The position numbers and the translations under genes were made by a program. DNA of 46,660 nucleotides from Oligoflexia bacterium (GTDB lineage Bacteria; Bdellovibrionota; UBA1018), in NCBI GenBank assembly GCA_903881565.1, contig CAIRTR010000190.1, forward strand, positions 1-46,660. Direction: 5' to 3'. The stretch's first letter is position 1, and each line of letters starts with the position of its first letter. The notes under the pieces are model-generated. The model had not been told where the DNA came from. It saw nothing but the letters and a program-made list of their open reading frames with translations, and searched no databases. Below are positions 9,163 to 19,532 of this stretch, piece by piece.

Positions 9163-10141
9163 CGTGAGCGCCTTCGCCCTCAGTTCCAAAATTCTTGCTC
9201 GCTGGAAACTCACCCTGGCAATTATCTTTCGCAATCGGACAACGTGGATGAAAGAAGCATCCTGACGGAGGATTAATCGGCGACGGCACATCTCCGCGCA
9301 GAATAATCCGCTCTTTTTTATACGTCGGATCCGGAATCGGAATCGCAGACAAAAGCGCGCGCGTGTACGGATGCTTGGGATCCGCATAAAGCGCCTCAGC
9401 CGTCGCAAGCTCTGAGATCTTGCCCAGGTACATCACCGCCACGCGGGTCGAGATATGCTCCACGACTTTCAAATCGTGCGCAATAAACAAATAGGTCAAG
9501 CCCAACTCTTTTTGCAGATCCTGCATCAGATTCACAATCTGTGCTTGAATCGACACGTCCAACGCCGACACCGGTTCATCACACACGATAAACTCAGGCG
9601 ACACGGCCAGTGCGCGCGCGATACAAATACGCTGCCGCTGCCCCCCCGAAAATTCATGGGGATAACGTGAAATCGCCTCTCTCCTCAATCCACACAAATC
9701 CAGCAGCTTTATAATTCTCTGCATCCGTTCATGGCGATTAGCGCCGATTTTGTGAATCACCAGCGGCTCCGCCAGAATATCCTCAACCGTCATACGAGGA
9801 TTCAATGAGGCGTAAGGGTCTTGAAAAATAATCTGCATATTGCGACGAAGCTTGCGCATTTCGTTGCCATTGATTTTCGTAATGTCCTGACCCTTGAAAA
9901 AAACCTGACCACTCGAAGGCTCAATCAACCGCAAAATACAACGGCCCAAGGTGGACTTCCCGCACCCTGACTCGCCAACGAGACCCAAAGTCTCGCCCTT
10001 TTTGATATCAAACGAAACATCGGAGACAGCCTTTACACTGGCAACTTCACGAGAGAGAATCCCCCCTTTGATCGGAAAGCGCTTTACGAGGTTGCGAACC
10101 GAGAGCAAGACTTCGCCATTAGGCGTATTTTGAGCTTCCAT
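9137..10141 (-). CDS. oppF: Oligopeptide ABC transporter ATP-binding protein
   Basis: Walker [13 protein letters not shown], signature [15 protein letters not shown], Opp/Dpp C-terminal motif [15 protein letters not shown]. Confidence 0.9.
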   Translation of the reverse strand: MEAQNTPNGEVLLSVRNLVKRFPIKGGILSREVASVKAVSDVSFDIKKGETLGLVGESGCGKSTLGRCILRLIEPSSGQVFFKGQDITKINGNEMRKLRRNMQIIFQDPYASLNPRMTVEDILAEPLVIHKIGANRHERMQRIIKLLDLCGLRREAISRYPHEFSGGQRQRICIARALAVSPEFIVCDEPVSALDVSIQAQIVNLMQDLQKELGLTYLFIAHDLKVVEHISTRVAVMYLGKISELATAEALYADPKHPYTRALLSAIPIPDPTYKKERIILRGDVPSPINPPSGCFFHPRCPIAKDNCQGEFPASKNFGTEGEGAHDVSCYYAQ

Positions 10142-11170
10142 TTAAATATCCCTCCCGCAACGAATCGAATGAGGCAAGATAGGATCCTGAGCGATTACAC
10201 GCAAATCCGGCTCACGCTCTTTGCAGGCGTCAATGACATAGGTGCATCGTTCCTGAAAACGACATCCCACGGGCAACTCCAGCATGTTGGGCACAATACC
10301 CGGAATCGTCTCCAAGCGCTTCTTCTTCACTTTCCCCGTCGGATCCTTGGTGAGCACCGGGATACTGTTGAGTAGCCCCCGCGTATAAGGCATTTTTGGA
10401 TTCGCAAAAATTTCGCCCACACGCGCCTGCTCGACAACGCGACCGGCGTACATCACGGCCACTTCGTCGGCCATTTCGGCAATCACACCCAGATCATGGG
10501 TAATGAGGATCAAAGCCATCCCGAACTTTTCTTGAAGATGTCTCAACAAGTCTAAGATCTGCGCTTGAATCGTCACATCCAAGGCCGTTGTAGGCTCATC
10601 GGCAATCAGAATCTGTGGATGACAAGACAGGGCCATCGCGATCATCACGCGCTGGCGCATTCCACCCGAAAGCTGATGAGGATAATCATCCACACGCTTT
10701 TCAGGAGAAGGAATTCCAACCAGTTGCAACTGCTCAATCGCCTTGTTGCGAGCATCTTTTCGAGACAAATTCTGATGGAGCATCACAGCTTCCATGATCT
10801 GGTTGCCCACCGTAAATACAGGATTGAGGGAAGTCATGGGTTCTTGGAAAATCATCGAGATCTCGTCGCCCCGAATTTTCCGCATCTCAGAGTCGCTTAA
10901 CTTTAACAGGTCGCGACCTTTATACAGAATTTCACCCCCGACCGTACGCCCTGGAGGATTCGGGATCAAGCGCATGATCGAAAGACTCGTCACGCTCTTT
11001 CCGCAACCTGACTCGCCGACGATCCCGAGGGTTTTTCCGCGATAGACATTGAAGTTCACATCATCAACGGCTTTGACTTCGCCACCTTCAGTGAAAAAAG
11101 AAGTCCGAAGGCCCTTCACTTCCAGCAGTTTTTCGTTTTTATTTACCGATTCCATTGCAGGTACTCCCAT
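10142..11170 (-). CDS. oppD: Oligopeptide ABC transporter ATP-binding protein
   Basis: [42 protein letters not shown]. Confidence 0.9.
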   Translation of the reverse strand: MGVPAMESVNKNEKLLEVKGLRTSFFTEGGEVKAVDDVNFNVYRGKTLGIVGESGCGKSVTSLSIMRLIPNPPGRTVGGEILYKGRDLLKLSDSEMRKIRGDEISMIFQEPMTSLNPVFTVGNQIMEAVMLHQNLSRKDARNKAIEQLQLVGIPSPEKRVDDYPHQLSGGMRQRVMIAMALSCHPQILIADEPTTALDVTIQAQILDLLRHLQEKFGMALILITHDLGVIAEMADEVAVMYAGRVVEQARVGEIFANPKMPYTRGLLNSIPVLTKDPTGKVKKKRLETIPGIVPNMLELPVGCRFQERCTYVIDACKEREPDLRVIAQDPILPHSIRCGRDI

Positions 11171-11179
11171 TGGACAGCG

Positions 11180-12052
11180 CTACTTAATTTTGGGATCCAA
11201 AGCATCCCGAAGCGCATCCCCTAAAATATTGAAAGCTAAAACCACAAAAAACATCGCAATCGTTGCGCCGGCTAGCTGCCACCATACGCCACGCGCAAGC
11301 TCAAGCTTCGCATCGTCAATCATCACCCCCCAGCTTGGCTGCCCCTGCACGCCCAACCCCAGGAAGGAGAGAATGACTTCGGCCTTGATCGCCGACATAA
11401 ACTGCATCGAAAGATTGATGATCACAAAGTGGGAAACGTTTGGGAAAATATGCTTAAAAATCTTTGAAAAGTGCGAAGCACCCAGGCTCTCAGCCGCCAC
11501 CACATAGTCCCGGGTCTTATGCTTGATAAATTCGCCGCGAATCACACGGGCCAAGCCGACCCACGCCACCACGGAGAGCGCGATATAGATTGAGGTCAAA
11601 CCCTTGCCCAGCGCGTAGGTAATTGCGATCAGAAGCATGAATGAAGGAATCGACGAAAGGGTGGTATAAAACCACACCACAACATCATCAACCCAGCCGC
11701 CAAAATAGCCCGCGATCGCGCCAAAGGTCACACCAATTGGAACGCTGATCAGCGATGAAACCAATCCGACGCTCATCGCAATACGAGTCCCTTGAATCAC
11801 CTTATAGAGAACGCTTCGCCCGAAAATATCGGTTCCGCCCCAAAGTTCAATTTTATCAAAAGAAGGCGGAGCATAAGCCCCTCCCACCACGCGATCCCAG
11901 GGTGAGGCCACCCATTCAAGTTTCGTGGCAATCGCGAGAATCGAATAAAAGATGACAATGGCTAACGAGAGCATCGCGTAGCGATCTCTCTTCAAGCGAA
12001 TCCAGGCATCACTCCAAAGACTTTTACCCTTGGCGGCTATTGCAGTACTCAT
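11180..12052 (-). CDS. oppC: Oligopeptide ABC transporter permease
   Basis: 290 aa; multiple TM segments; EAA-like loop AAESLGASHFSKIFKHIFPN; C-terminal GDALRDALDPKIK. Confidence 0.9.
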   Translation of the reverse strand: MSTAIAAKGKSLWSDAWIRLKRDRYAMLSLAIVIFYSILAIATKLEWVASPWDRVVGGAYAPPSFDKIELWGGTDIFGRSVLYKVIQGTRIAMSVGLVSSLISVPIGVTFGAIAGYFGGWVDDVVVWFYTTLSSIPSFMLLIAITYALGKGLTSIYIALSVVAWVGLARVIRGEFIKHKTRDYVVAAESLGASHFSKIFKHIFPNVSHFVIINLSMQFMSAIKAEVILSFLGLGVQGQPSWGVMIDDAKLELARGVWWQLAGATIAMFFVVLAFNILGDALRDALDPKIK

Positions 12053-12984
12053 TTGAGACTCACTCTCGGGTCAACCAACGAATACAGGACGTCAGTCGCC
12101 AAATTACCAAAAATATACAAAAGTGCTTCGACCGTCGTCATGGCTTTAATCACTGGAAAATCACTGTTGTGAATCGCATCCAGGGTCATGCCGCCCAGGC
12201 CTGGGATTCCAAAAAATCCTTCTAATAGAAACGACCCCAGAATTAGCATCGGGATCTCAATCACGACATTGGTCAAAATCGGAACCATGCCGTTTTTTAA
12301 CACATGAACAAAAAGCACCTTGGACTCACCTAAGCCCTTGGCGCGAGCGGTTCTCACGTAGTCTTGATTGATCTCTTCAAGCAGCGCCGTTCGATAGAAT
12401 CGAACATCATGCCCCAAGCTCAAGACCACCCAAATGATGATCGGCATCGCCACATACGCGAATCGATCCGGCCACTCCGTTTCAAAACCCGCGATTGGAA
12501 ACCAACCCAACTTATAGGCCAAGAAGTACTGACCAAACAGAATGTAGGCAAGTGACGAAAGACTCATCCCAAACACGCACATAATCACCATTAACCGATC
12601 AATCCAGCGTCCTCGGTAGTAAGCCACAAGCAACCCGATGGAGACTGACAATACGGTCGTAAAAAAGAAGGCAGGGATTGCCAGAGTGAGCGACGGCCCA
12701 ATCCCGTTCATGATCATTTGCGTGATCGGCTGCTTGGTCGCGTAGCTGCGTCCAAAATCAAACGTCAGGATCTGTTTCAAATACTCAAAAAACTGCACGT
12801 ACATCGGTTGATCAAACCCATACTCGTGACGAAGTTCTGTGATCTGTTTCGCATTCGCGTGTTTTCCAAGCATTTGAAGGGTTGGATCACCCCCCACGAG
12901 ATTGAACAGGACAAAAATGATCAGCGCGATTCCAAAAATCGTTGGGATCGCGTGAAGCAGTCTTCTTGCAATATATACAAACAT
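12049..12984 (-). CDS. oppB: Oligopeptide ABC transporter permease
   Basis: MFVYIARRLLHAIPTIFGIALIIFVLFNLVGGDP; YVRTARAKGLGESKVLFVHVLKNG; 4-bp overlap with oppC. Confidence 0.9.
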   Translation of the reverse strand: MFVYIARRLLHAIPTIFGIALIIFVLFNLVGGDPTLQMLGKHANAKQITELRHEYGFDQPMYVQFFEYLKQILTFDFGRSYATKQPITQMIMNGIGPSLTLAIPAFFFTTVLSVSIGLLVAYYRGRWIDRLMVIMCVFGMSLSSLAYILFGQYFLAYKLGWFPIAGFETEWPDRFAYVAMPIIIWVVLSLGHDVRFYRTALLEEINQDYVRTARAKGLGESKVLFVHVLKNGMVPILTNVVIEIPMLILGSFLLEGFFGIPGLGGMTLDAIHNSDFPVIKAMTTVEALLYIFGNLATDVLYSLVDPRVSLK

Positions 12985-12991
12985 GAAGCCT

Positions 12992-14764
12992 TCACTTCTT
13001 GAGGAGCGGATCTACTCTATAGTACTTTGCCTTCGCGTGGTCAAACTCATGGTACTTAAAGTTTTTGAGCCACGGATAGGTCAGCGCCATATTCAACCGG
13101 TGAGAACCAAAAATCCAGGGACAATCCTCAACCACGATCTTGACCATTTGTTGATAAATAGCTGTTCTCTCAGGTGAATCCTGAAGCAGCAGCGCCTTCT
13201 CATAGAGTTTATCGAACTCAGGATTCAAGTAATTCGAGTCGTTCGGTCCAGGGGATCCATTCTTGCCATAAAAAAGCTGCAAGAAGTTTTCGGCATCCGG
13301 ATAGTCCGCACCCCAAGCAAAAGACCACATCTGGCCCTTCTTGTTTTTCACCGAAGCCTGAAACTCGGGCCACGAATAGGTGCTGACCTTTAACTGAACT
13401 CCGATGGCCGACATCATCTTCTGCATGTACTCTGTCGACTGCCGGCTCGTGCTGTCAGCCAACGTAATGTATTCCAAAGGAGGCAAGCCTTTGCCTTCAG
13501 GGAACCCCGCCTTAGCCAACAAGTCTTTCGCTTTTGCGACATCATAGACACGATAAGAATTCTTGAATGCCAGATCATAGCCCGTGATCCCAGGAGGGAT
13601 TGGACCTTGAGCCGCAAGCGCCTGACCATTGTAGAAGGTCTCGATATACTGAACGTCATCGTAACCAATACTCAAGGCCTGGCGAAGGAGCTTGTTCTTG
13701 CCCACGAGAGGGTCGGTCATATTAAAAGAGGTGTGCGTAATATCAAGCTGTGGTTCTTTAGCGAATTTAATCCCCTTCGCCGCGAGTTCAGGATTCAACT
13801 GTTTATTGGACCCAATCGCCTGAGAATAATTGTCTTTTGGTATCGGCGAGAGATCCAGCTTACCGGCCAGAAAACTCAACCAAGCGGGCTGAGATTCGAC
13901 CAAAATCTGGTACACCAGCTTATCCGTAAGAGGGAGCGGCTTGCCCGCATCTTCAAGAAGGCCTGATTCTTTATCCTTCGCCTCGCCTTCGCTTGGAAAA
14001 AGTTCTTTGCGATAGGTGGGGTTGCGCACCCAAACTACTTTAGAGTTTGGATCGTATTCCTGAAGTTTAAAGGCTCCCGTTCCCACGGCGTGATTGATGT
14101 ACTCTTGGCCATACATTTCCGGGCCTTCGTGGGGAACGACAAAGGTAAACGGCATCGCAAGGGCATAGAGAATCTGTGCAGAGCGCTGGGTGAGCTTGAC
14201 TTGAAGGGTATACCGATCAAGGATTTTTAGCCCCTCAACTGGCTTTGCGTAATCTGATGTCCCCGCTTTGGCGGATTCATCGTGCCACTCGTTAAGGCCT
14301 ACGATTTTACCATCAAAAACCCACCATCCAGATGATGTGAGTTTGGGATCAGCCAGGCGTTTCCAAGAATACACGATGTCGGAGGCTTCAAATTCGCGCC
14401 CTTTGCCGCCCGTAGCCTTGAAGCAGGGGTCATCTTGAAAAAGGACACCCTTCTTGATTTTGATTGTCAGCGTTTTCCCGTCCGCACTGACTTCAGGCAT
14501 ACTCTCTGCGAGGTTAGGAGTGAGCACATAAGGACGTTTCAAGTAGTGATACTGGAGAAGTCCTTCATAGGCGTGGCTGGATTGAATTCCCGAATACATG
14601 TCATCGGCATTAACCGGGTCCAAGCCCTTGAGTTTAGCCGAAATCGATAGATGAACGGTATTCGGGGGATCCTTCTTCTTGGAAGTACATCCTGCCACTA
14701 GGGAAACCAAAACCAAACATGCCACACCAGTAGTTATGAGTTTTTGAAACATAGGGGTTAGCAT
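12992..14764 (-). CDS. oppA: Oligopeptide ABC transporter substrate-binding lipoprotein
   Basis: ORF 12992..14932; start 14764 or 14752 gives M(LTP)MFQKLITTGVACLVLVSLVAGCTSKKK lipobox; SBP family 5 features. Confidence 0.85.
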   Translation of the reverse strand: MLTPMFQKLITTGVACLVLVSLVAGCTSKKKDPPNTVHLSISAKLKGLDPVNADDMYSGIQSSHAYEGLLQYHYLKRPYVLTPNLAESMPEVSADGKTLTIKIKKGVLFQDDPCFKATGGKGREFEASDIVYSWKRLADPKLTSSGWWVFDGKIVGLNEWHDESAKAGTSDYAKPVEGLKILDRYTLQVKLTQRSAQILYALAMPFTFVVPHEGPEMYGQEYINHAVGTGAFKLQEYDPNSKVVWVRNPTYRKELFPSEGEAKDKESGLLEDAGKPLPLTDKLVYQILVESQPAWLSFLAGKLDLSPIPKDNYSQAIGSNKQLNPELAAKGIKFAKEPQLDITHTSFNMTDPLVGKNKLLRQALSIGYDDVQYIETFYNGQALAAQGPIPPGITGYDLAFKNSYRVYDVAKAKDLLAKAGFPEGKGLPPLEYITLADSTSRQSTEYMQKMMSAIGVQLKVSTYSWPEFQASVKNKKGQMWSFAWGADYPDAENFLQLFYGKNGSPGPNDSNYLNPEFDKLYEKALLLQDSPERTAIYQQMVKIVVEDCPWIFGSHRLNMALTYPWLKNFKYHEFDHAKAKYYRVDPLLKK

Positions 14765-14843
14765 CGCTAAGACTGACACGCGTGTCCATTTTTTTTTCAG
14801 ATCTTGGGAAAAAACTCTCGGGCGGCTTTTACCTCGCCCTGCA

Positions 14844-16157
14844 TTACGGTCTTTTGACTCCAAAGTTATAGTACCCCGTCTCAACCTGAGACTGGTAAGA
14901 TCGCCCATAGTCCCCGTGCATGGACCCTCCATTTACATGAAGGTAACCCATCATGCTGAGCGAGAGCAGAAGCTGTACAAAAACAAAAACCCCAAGCCAT
15001 ATTCGAGCGCGCGAGGCCTTGGGATTCGAAAGCGCCATCCTGGCCAACCAGAGAAACTCCAAAGGGAATGTAATGATGAGATAGAAGCGATGAACCATGA
15101 CTCCTGCCAGGGTTATCAGTAGTCCGTATCCCCAAAGGGCCGCGTTCTGCGTAAAGGCGGATTCGGATTCACGACCAACAAAAACCGACGGCCATTGCCG
15201 GCGCTTTTTCCAAAGCGCCACAAATCCGGGACCGAGCAAAGGGAAACAAAGCGTCAGGCAAACTCCATGAAGAACGGCGACACCATAGGTGCTGACTCCA
15301 AAGACGAGGGGGTAGCGGAAAAAATCTCGAAGTTGATCCAACCAGTAATTCCCGTTAAGGATCCCCAAGGGGTTCCCCAGGTGCAGCCCCAACGGATCCG
15401 TCATCCAAAACACCCAAAACTTAAGCTGCGTGGCCTCCTGTAATCCAAACACGAGTGGCTGACCCGTATTTGCGGTGAAAACGTGTACCAGCCAAGGGAT
15501 CAACGGAAGCGCCCCCAAAGTTGACCCCAAAACCCAAGCACCCCACCGCACCCGCTTGCGATCGAAAAGCAGGGCCCAGGCCGCAAAACCGGCCGCGAAA
15601 AAGAATCCCGTCATGTGGATCTGGCCCAGACAAGCCCCGATAAGCCCGTAAAAGAAGGCCCCTCGGGGGCGATCCCTCCGCCACCAGGCGGTAAAAAACA
15701 GCAGCGTGAAAAAAGGGAGAACGGACTGCGCCCAAATTTTGCGATGATAAAGGATGGCAAAGGGATTTACAGCAGCTAAAGCGGCGGCCCAAAACCAGGG
15801 CTCTCTCTCTGTCTTCTTGATCATTCGATGAATGACATAGATGAGAAAAAACAACGCTCCTACATTGAGTAACTGTACCGCTTGAAGCAAACGAATAGGG
15901 TCAGTAGCGTGAACGAGTTTTCCCAAGGCTAGAAAAACCCAAACACTCAGACCCGGATTGCGGATGAAGACACCTGAAGAAATTCCGAGCCAGGGCCAAG
16001 GCTCCGTGCTGCCGACATTAAGCAGGCGCTGGTACATATAGTCTTCGTCTTCTTTGTATTCCATGTCGCCGGGCCAAATGAGACGCAAAACTGCGCCGAT
16101 TAGAATGACCAAGATAAAAAGATTGCGATAGGAAAAATAGCTGCGGAATTTATTCAC
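14844..16157 (-). CDS. Multi-pass membrane protein, ArnT/PMT-type glycosyltransferase-like
   Basis: 437 aa, many TM helices; N-terminal YRNLFILVILIGAVLRLIWPGDMEYKEDE typical of GT39/ArnT-like proteins. Confidence 0.6.
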   Translation of the reverse strand: MNKFRSYFSYRNLFILVILIGAVLRLIWPGDMEYKEDEDYMYQRLLNVGSTEPWPWLGISSGVFIRNPGLSVWVFLALGKLVHATDPIRLLQAVQLLNVGALFFLIYVIHRMIKKTEREPWFWAAALAAVNPFAILYHRKIWAQSVLPFFTLLFFTAWWRRDRPRGAFFYGLIGACLGQIHMTGFFFAAGFAAWALLFDRKRVRWGAWVLGSTLGALPLIPWLVHVFTANTGQPLVFGLQEATQLKFWVFWMTDPLGLHLGNPLGILNGNYWLDQLRDFFRYPLVFGVSTYGVAVLHGVCLTLCFPLLGPGFVALWKKRRQWPSVFVGRESESAFTQNAALWGYGLLITLAGVMVHRFYLIITFPLEFLWLARMALSNPKASRARIWLGVFVFVQLLLSLSMMGYLHVNGGSMHGDYGRSYQSQVETGYYNFGVKRP

Positions 16158-17569
16158 GATGACTCCTCTAATCTCTGATACTGCCCTACCAGATACAAAG
16201 GGAGCGACAAAAGTCTAAACTTGATGGACTCTCCTCCCGCCGCCGTAATCACCTCCGTTTGAATATTTTGGGTGGATGGGAGGTTTAGATCAAAACGCAG
16301 CGCCTTCTTCATCTTTTGCCTGGCAACAAGTTGAAAGAGAGAACGCAAGGAACCGGAGGCACCACTTTTTACCTCCACAGGGAGAAGGTCGCCACCTGCT
16401 TCGAGTACAAAATCGACCTCGGCATTTTGGGACTTTCCCTCTCTGAGCCAATAGTAGATTTTCAGATCTTGTTTTGATTGCGAAGCTTTCAAGTTTTGAT
16501 AAACGATCTGCTCGGCCTGCACTCCAAGCCATTGCCCCAAAACTGGCGAACGCTGATCGTCCTGGAGAACGCCCTTGCGCATGGGCACCCCTAATTGAGC
16601 GTTCATCAATCCCACATCCAAGTGATACAGTTTGTAAATTGAATCGCTCTGATGAAGTGCAAGCGGAACCCCGTCACAATCCGAATGAGATACTCTCCCC
16701 AGAATCCTTGCTTGGACCAAAAGTTCAATTACTGCTCGAATATCGCGCGAATGATCCTCACGCGAGAGTTGCGCATATTTGATTTTCTGTCCAAGAACCG
16801 CGGACATCCCGTCATAAAGTCTCTGTAAAAGCAGAAGCGTTCTGCCCGAGGCATATTTTCCAAAGTCATCACGATAGGTCGCGAGAATTTCCTCTTGAAT
16901 GCCCCTGACCCGACTGAGATCTGAAGTCGCCAAGTAAGTTTGTACGACTTCAGGCATCCCTCCGACCCTCGCATAGATTTCGAGCTGCTCCAATAGATGA
17001 CGGTGGGCCGTTTCACTGATTTTTTTGTCCCATTCAAACTCCTGAATTTCCCTTAACAGCCTAGGTTTTCCAGCGGCGCTCAAGAACTCTTCAAAGGTCA
17101 TTGGATTTACAAAAGCATAAGATATTCGACCCACAGGCATCGAAACTTTTTCTTCACTGAGTGCAAAATCAAGAAGAGAACCCGCCGCAATAACAGGCAG
17201 CCCAGGATGATCCTCATAGAAATATCGAAGAGAGGTCAAAGCCTTTGGACAGGCTTGAATTTCGTCAATAAAAAGAAGGTCGCGCTTAGGATCGACTGCG
17301 AGATCCAGCTCAATCGACAGATCGCCGAGAATCTGTTCTGCATCAATCTGCTCAAAAATCTTGGCGAGCTTGGGTTTTTTCTCCAGATTCAGTTCAATCA
17401 GCCGACGGCCCTTCTTTTGGGCTAGGATTCTGACGAGAGTCGACTTACCCACTTGCCTCGCTCCCCGCAAAACAAGGGGCTTTTTAGCTTTATTTGAGAG
17501 CCACTCGTCGAGATCCTCTGTAATTTTTCGCTCGAGAGACATCCCAAATGTGGGGTCATTTTTAGGCAT
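16154..17569 (-). CDS. AAA+ ATPase with DUF4143 domain
   Basis: PLVLRGARQVGKSTLVRIL (P-loop), LLFIDEIQACPKALTSLRYFYED, C-terminal NAEVDFVLEAGGDLLPVEVKSG. Confidence 0.9.
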   Translation of the reverse strand: MPKNDPTFGMSLERKITEDLDEWLSNKAKKPLVLRGARQVGKSTLVRILAQKKGRRLIELNLEKKPKLAKIFEQIDAEQILGDLSIELDLAVDPKRDLLFIDEIQACPKALTSLRYFYEDHPGLPVIAAGSLLDFALSEEKVSMPVGRISYAFVNPMTFEEFLSAAGKPRLLREIQEFEWDKKISETAHRHLLEQLEIYARVGGMPEVVQTYLATSDLSRVRGIQEEILATYRDDFGKYASGRTLLLLQRLYDGMSAVLGQKIKYAQLSREDHSRDIRAVIELLVQARILGRVSHSDCDGVPLALHQSDSIYKLYHLDVGLMNAQLGVPMRKGVLQDDQRSPVLGQWLGVQAEQIVYQNLKASQSKQDLKIYYWLREGKSQNAEVDFVLEAGGDLLPVEVKSGASGSLRSLFQLVARQKMKKALRFDLNLPSTQNIQTEVITAAGGESIKFRLLSLPLYLVGQYQRLEESS

Positions 17570-17623
17570 ATTTATCTAAATATACCCCCATTTTTGGGGA
17601 CCGTCAACCCTCTGAGCGGCCAA

Positions 17624-18361
17624 CTATTTAATCTCTCGATCCTTCCAGCGCGCCTTCACTTCGCCCCGAGCCGATTTTGCCTCCCATTTACGCGGAATCC
17701 CGCTGCGATCCTCCGGATCATCAAACGTAAAGTCCACCGTCAACGGGAGCGATCCTTTCCGCTCCCACTTCAGCGCCTCGGGCCATGGTTTGCCCGCCCA
17801 AGATCGATAGGAGTAAACGAAACGCTCCGGATCCGACCCCAAAGTTCTGGGAACCGAAACGACCAGGCGCCCTTGCGCGTCCATCTCGAATTTCGCCTCA
17901 GCAGAACTTCCGGGACATGGGATTCGCCCCATAAAAAGTTCCGTCGCCCAACGAAGTGGGATCCCGCCCCACGAAACTTGCCCTTGCTCCAGGATCTTAT
18001 GTTGCTCCGGAATCTCAATTCGATAGTTTTGATCTTTTACAGAAATGACGGCTTCGGTTCCGCCCAAGAGGTTCGTGACCTCCAGGCGTAGCTCAGCGCC
18101 CTCGGCTGTCGCCTTGGCTTCAACATTGGCTGGAAACTGCCCTGAAGCCTCTTTCGACTTCGCCTTTAGCCAGACTGAGCCCTTAACCTCTTTGGTAGTC
18201 CGACCCAGGCTACACGCGGAATCGAGCCAGACTTTGTATTCTTGTGGGGTTTTGGGCTGCGCTAATTCTTGCGAGCTGCGAACTCCTTTTCCTGCGCAGG
18301 CGGGGAAGAGGACTAGGGACAAACAGAAAACAGTGAGTGGAATAATGTGAAATCGGCTCAT
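17624..18361 (-). CDS. Outer-membrane lipoprotein, possibly LolB-like fold
   Basis: MSRFHIIPLTVFCLSLVLFPACAGKG lipobox; GSVWLKAKSKEASGQFPANVEAKATAEGAELRLEVTNLLGGTEAVISVKD beta-strand pattern. Confidence 0.6.
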   Translation of the reverse strand: MSRFHIIPLTVFCLSLVLFPACAGKGVRSSQELAQPKTPQEYKVWLDSACSLGRTTKEVKGSVWLKAKSKEASGQFPANVEAKATAEGAELRLEVTNLLGGTEAVISVKDQNYRIEIPEQHKILEQGQVSWGGIPLRWATELFMGRIPCPGSSAEAKFEMDAQGRLVVSVPRTLGSDPERFVYSYRSWAGKPWPEALKWERKGSLPLTVDFTFDDPEDRSGIPRKWEAKSARGEVKARWKDREIK

Positions 18362-18381
18362 AACGACCTATCCTCGCGGCA

Positions 18382-19326
18382 TCAATGTAAAGCTGCAAGA
18401 GGTTTTTCTTCTTGATGAATCCAGCCGTGGTGAGCGCGGCAAACAGTGATGAGGTTTTCCAAAGAATTCTCTCCACCTCTACTTACCGGGATTCTGTGAT
18501 GAATTTCCAACCATCGGGTTTGACTGCATTTTCTCCCGTTTTCGTGGGTATAGGTGCACCGCCCTTGGTCCCTAAGCCTGACTTGATGGAGTAGATTCGC
18601 CGGAATCGGGACGCGAGTAGGCCGTAGATTAGTACCATGGGGCGGCGCCGCCTGTAGCGCTACAGGTTTTGCCTGTTTCCCCTTTTTTATAATCTGTCGC
18701 TTTGCGCGCTTCACTGGATCATGACGCTTGAGATACTCCCCAGTCATCTGCGCAATCACTTCTTCAAGTGTCACGGGCTTTCCCCTCGCCTGACTTAAGA
18801 GATCTTGCGCGCGTCTCAAAGCCAGCATGTCCTGCTCCGAAAGACCCACCACCATTTTTACACGCTTTTCTGTGACATAACTCACGCCTTCTTGCGTGGC
18901 GGATTGCGGTCTTACTTTTATGATTTCCTTCTCCAGAGCGCGATGGGATAGGGTTGCCGCTTTTTTCAGCCACTCCCCTTTGTTTTGAGGCGTCATCACT
19001 GGCGCAATTTTTCGCGCATTCGAAAGCGTGATCGTGCCCTGCCCAATGAGGAGGCTGAGTTCGGGCACCTCACGCGCTTTGCGAGTAACCGTGATGAGGT
19101 TGTAAGCGACGCCCTCAGAGAGTCCCAGCTCACGCACGACATAGAGAAAAAGACTCGGATGCCCGTGCTTGAGGTAAACTCGGTGGCGATCAATCTGATC
19201 CAGAATCTCGAGGAGTTCGGATTCCGCCTTTTTGTAGCGAGAACTGATTTCCAAGGCGCGCTGGTGGATTTGCCGGGACAAGGTAACATCTGGGGACATA
19301 GGGGATAATCCTTTCATGAAAAGCAC
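18382..19326 (-). CDS. HNH endonuclease domain protein
   Basis: VRLRDQGRCTYTHENGRKCSQTRWLEIHHRIPVSRGGENSLENLITVCRAHHGWIHQ. Confidence 0.85.
   Translation of the reverse strand: MLFMKGLSPMSPDVTLSRQIHQRALEISSRYKKAESELLEILDQIDRHRVYLKHGHPSLFLYVVRELGLSEGVAYNLITVTRKAREVPELSLLIGQGTITLSNARKIAPVMTPQNKGEWLKKAATLSHRALEKEIIKVRPQSATQEGVSYVTEKRVKMVVGLSEQDMLALRRAQDLLSQARGKPVTLEEVIAQMTGEYLKRHDPVKRAKRQIIKKGKQAKPVALQAAPPHGTNLRPTRVPIPANLLHQVRLRDQGRCTYTHENGRKCSQTRWLEIHHRIPVSRGGENSLENLITVCRAHHGWIHQEEKPLAALH
18651..18666. repeat. Perfect palindrome CCTGTAGCGCTACAGG inside the HNH gene
   Basis: Read directly; shares arms CCTGT...ACAGG with 28185..28200 and 36416..36431. Confidence 0.8.
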
Positions 19327-19532
19327 GGTTGAATTGTAATCATGAAAGTGCGCGGCAGGAGTAAGAAGTTAAAAACAGTGTATAATAAAGAGCGCACTTT
19401 ATTAGCGTAATTGAGGCTTGTTTATAGGGTTTTTCGCAAAATTTTGCAAGCCAATACCGCTATCTTCAACAGAATTTACTTCCAATTCGTTACTCGAGAT
19501 AAAAAAATAGTCAAAACAAACAGGAGTCATAA

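Noticed and set aside
9056-10375. Plus-strand ORFs opposite oppF/oppD (9056..9265, 9455..9670, 10130..10375)
   Set aside because: Antisense to well-supported ABC ATPase genes.
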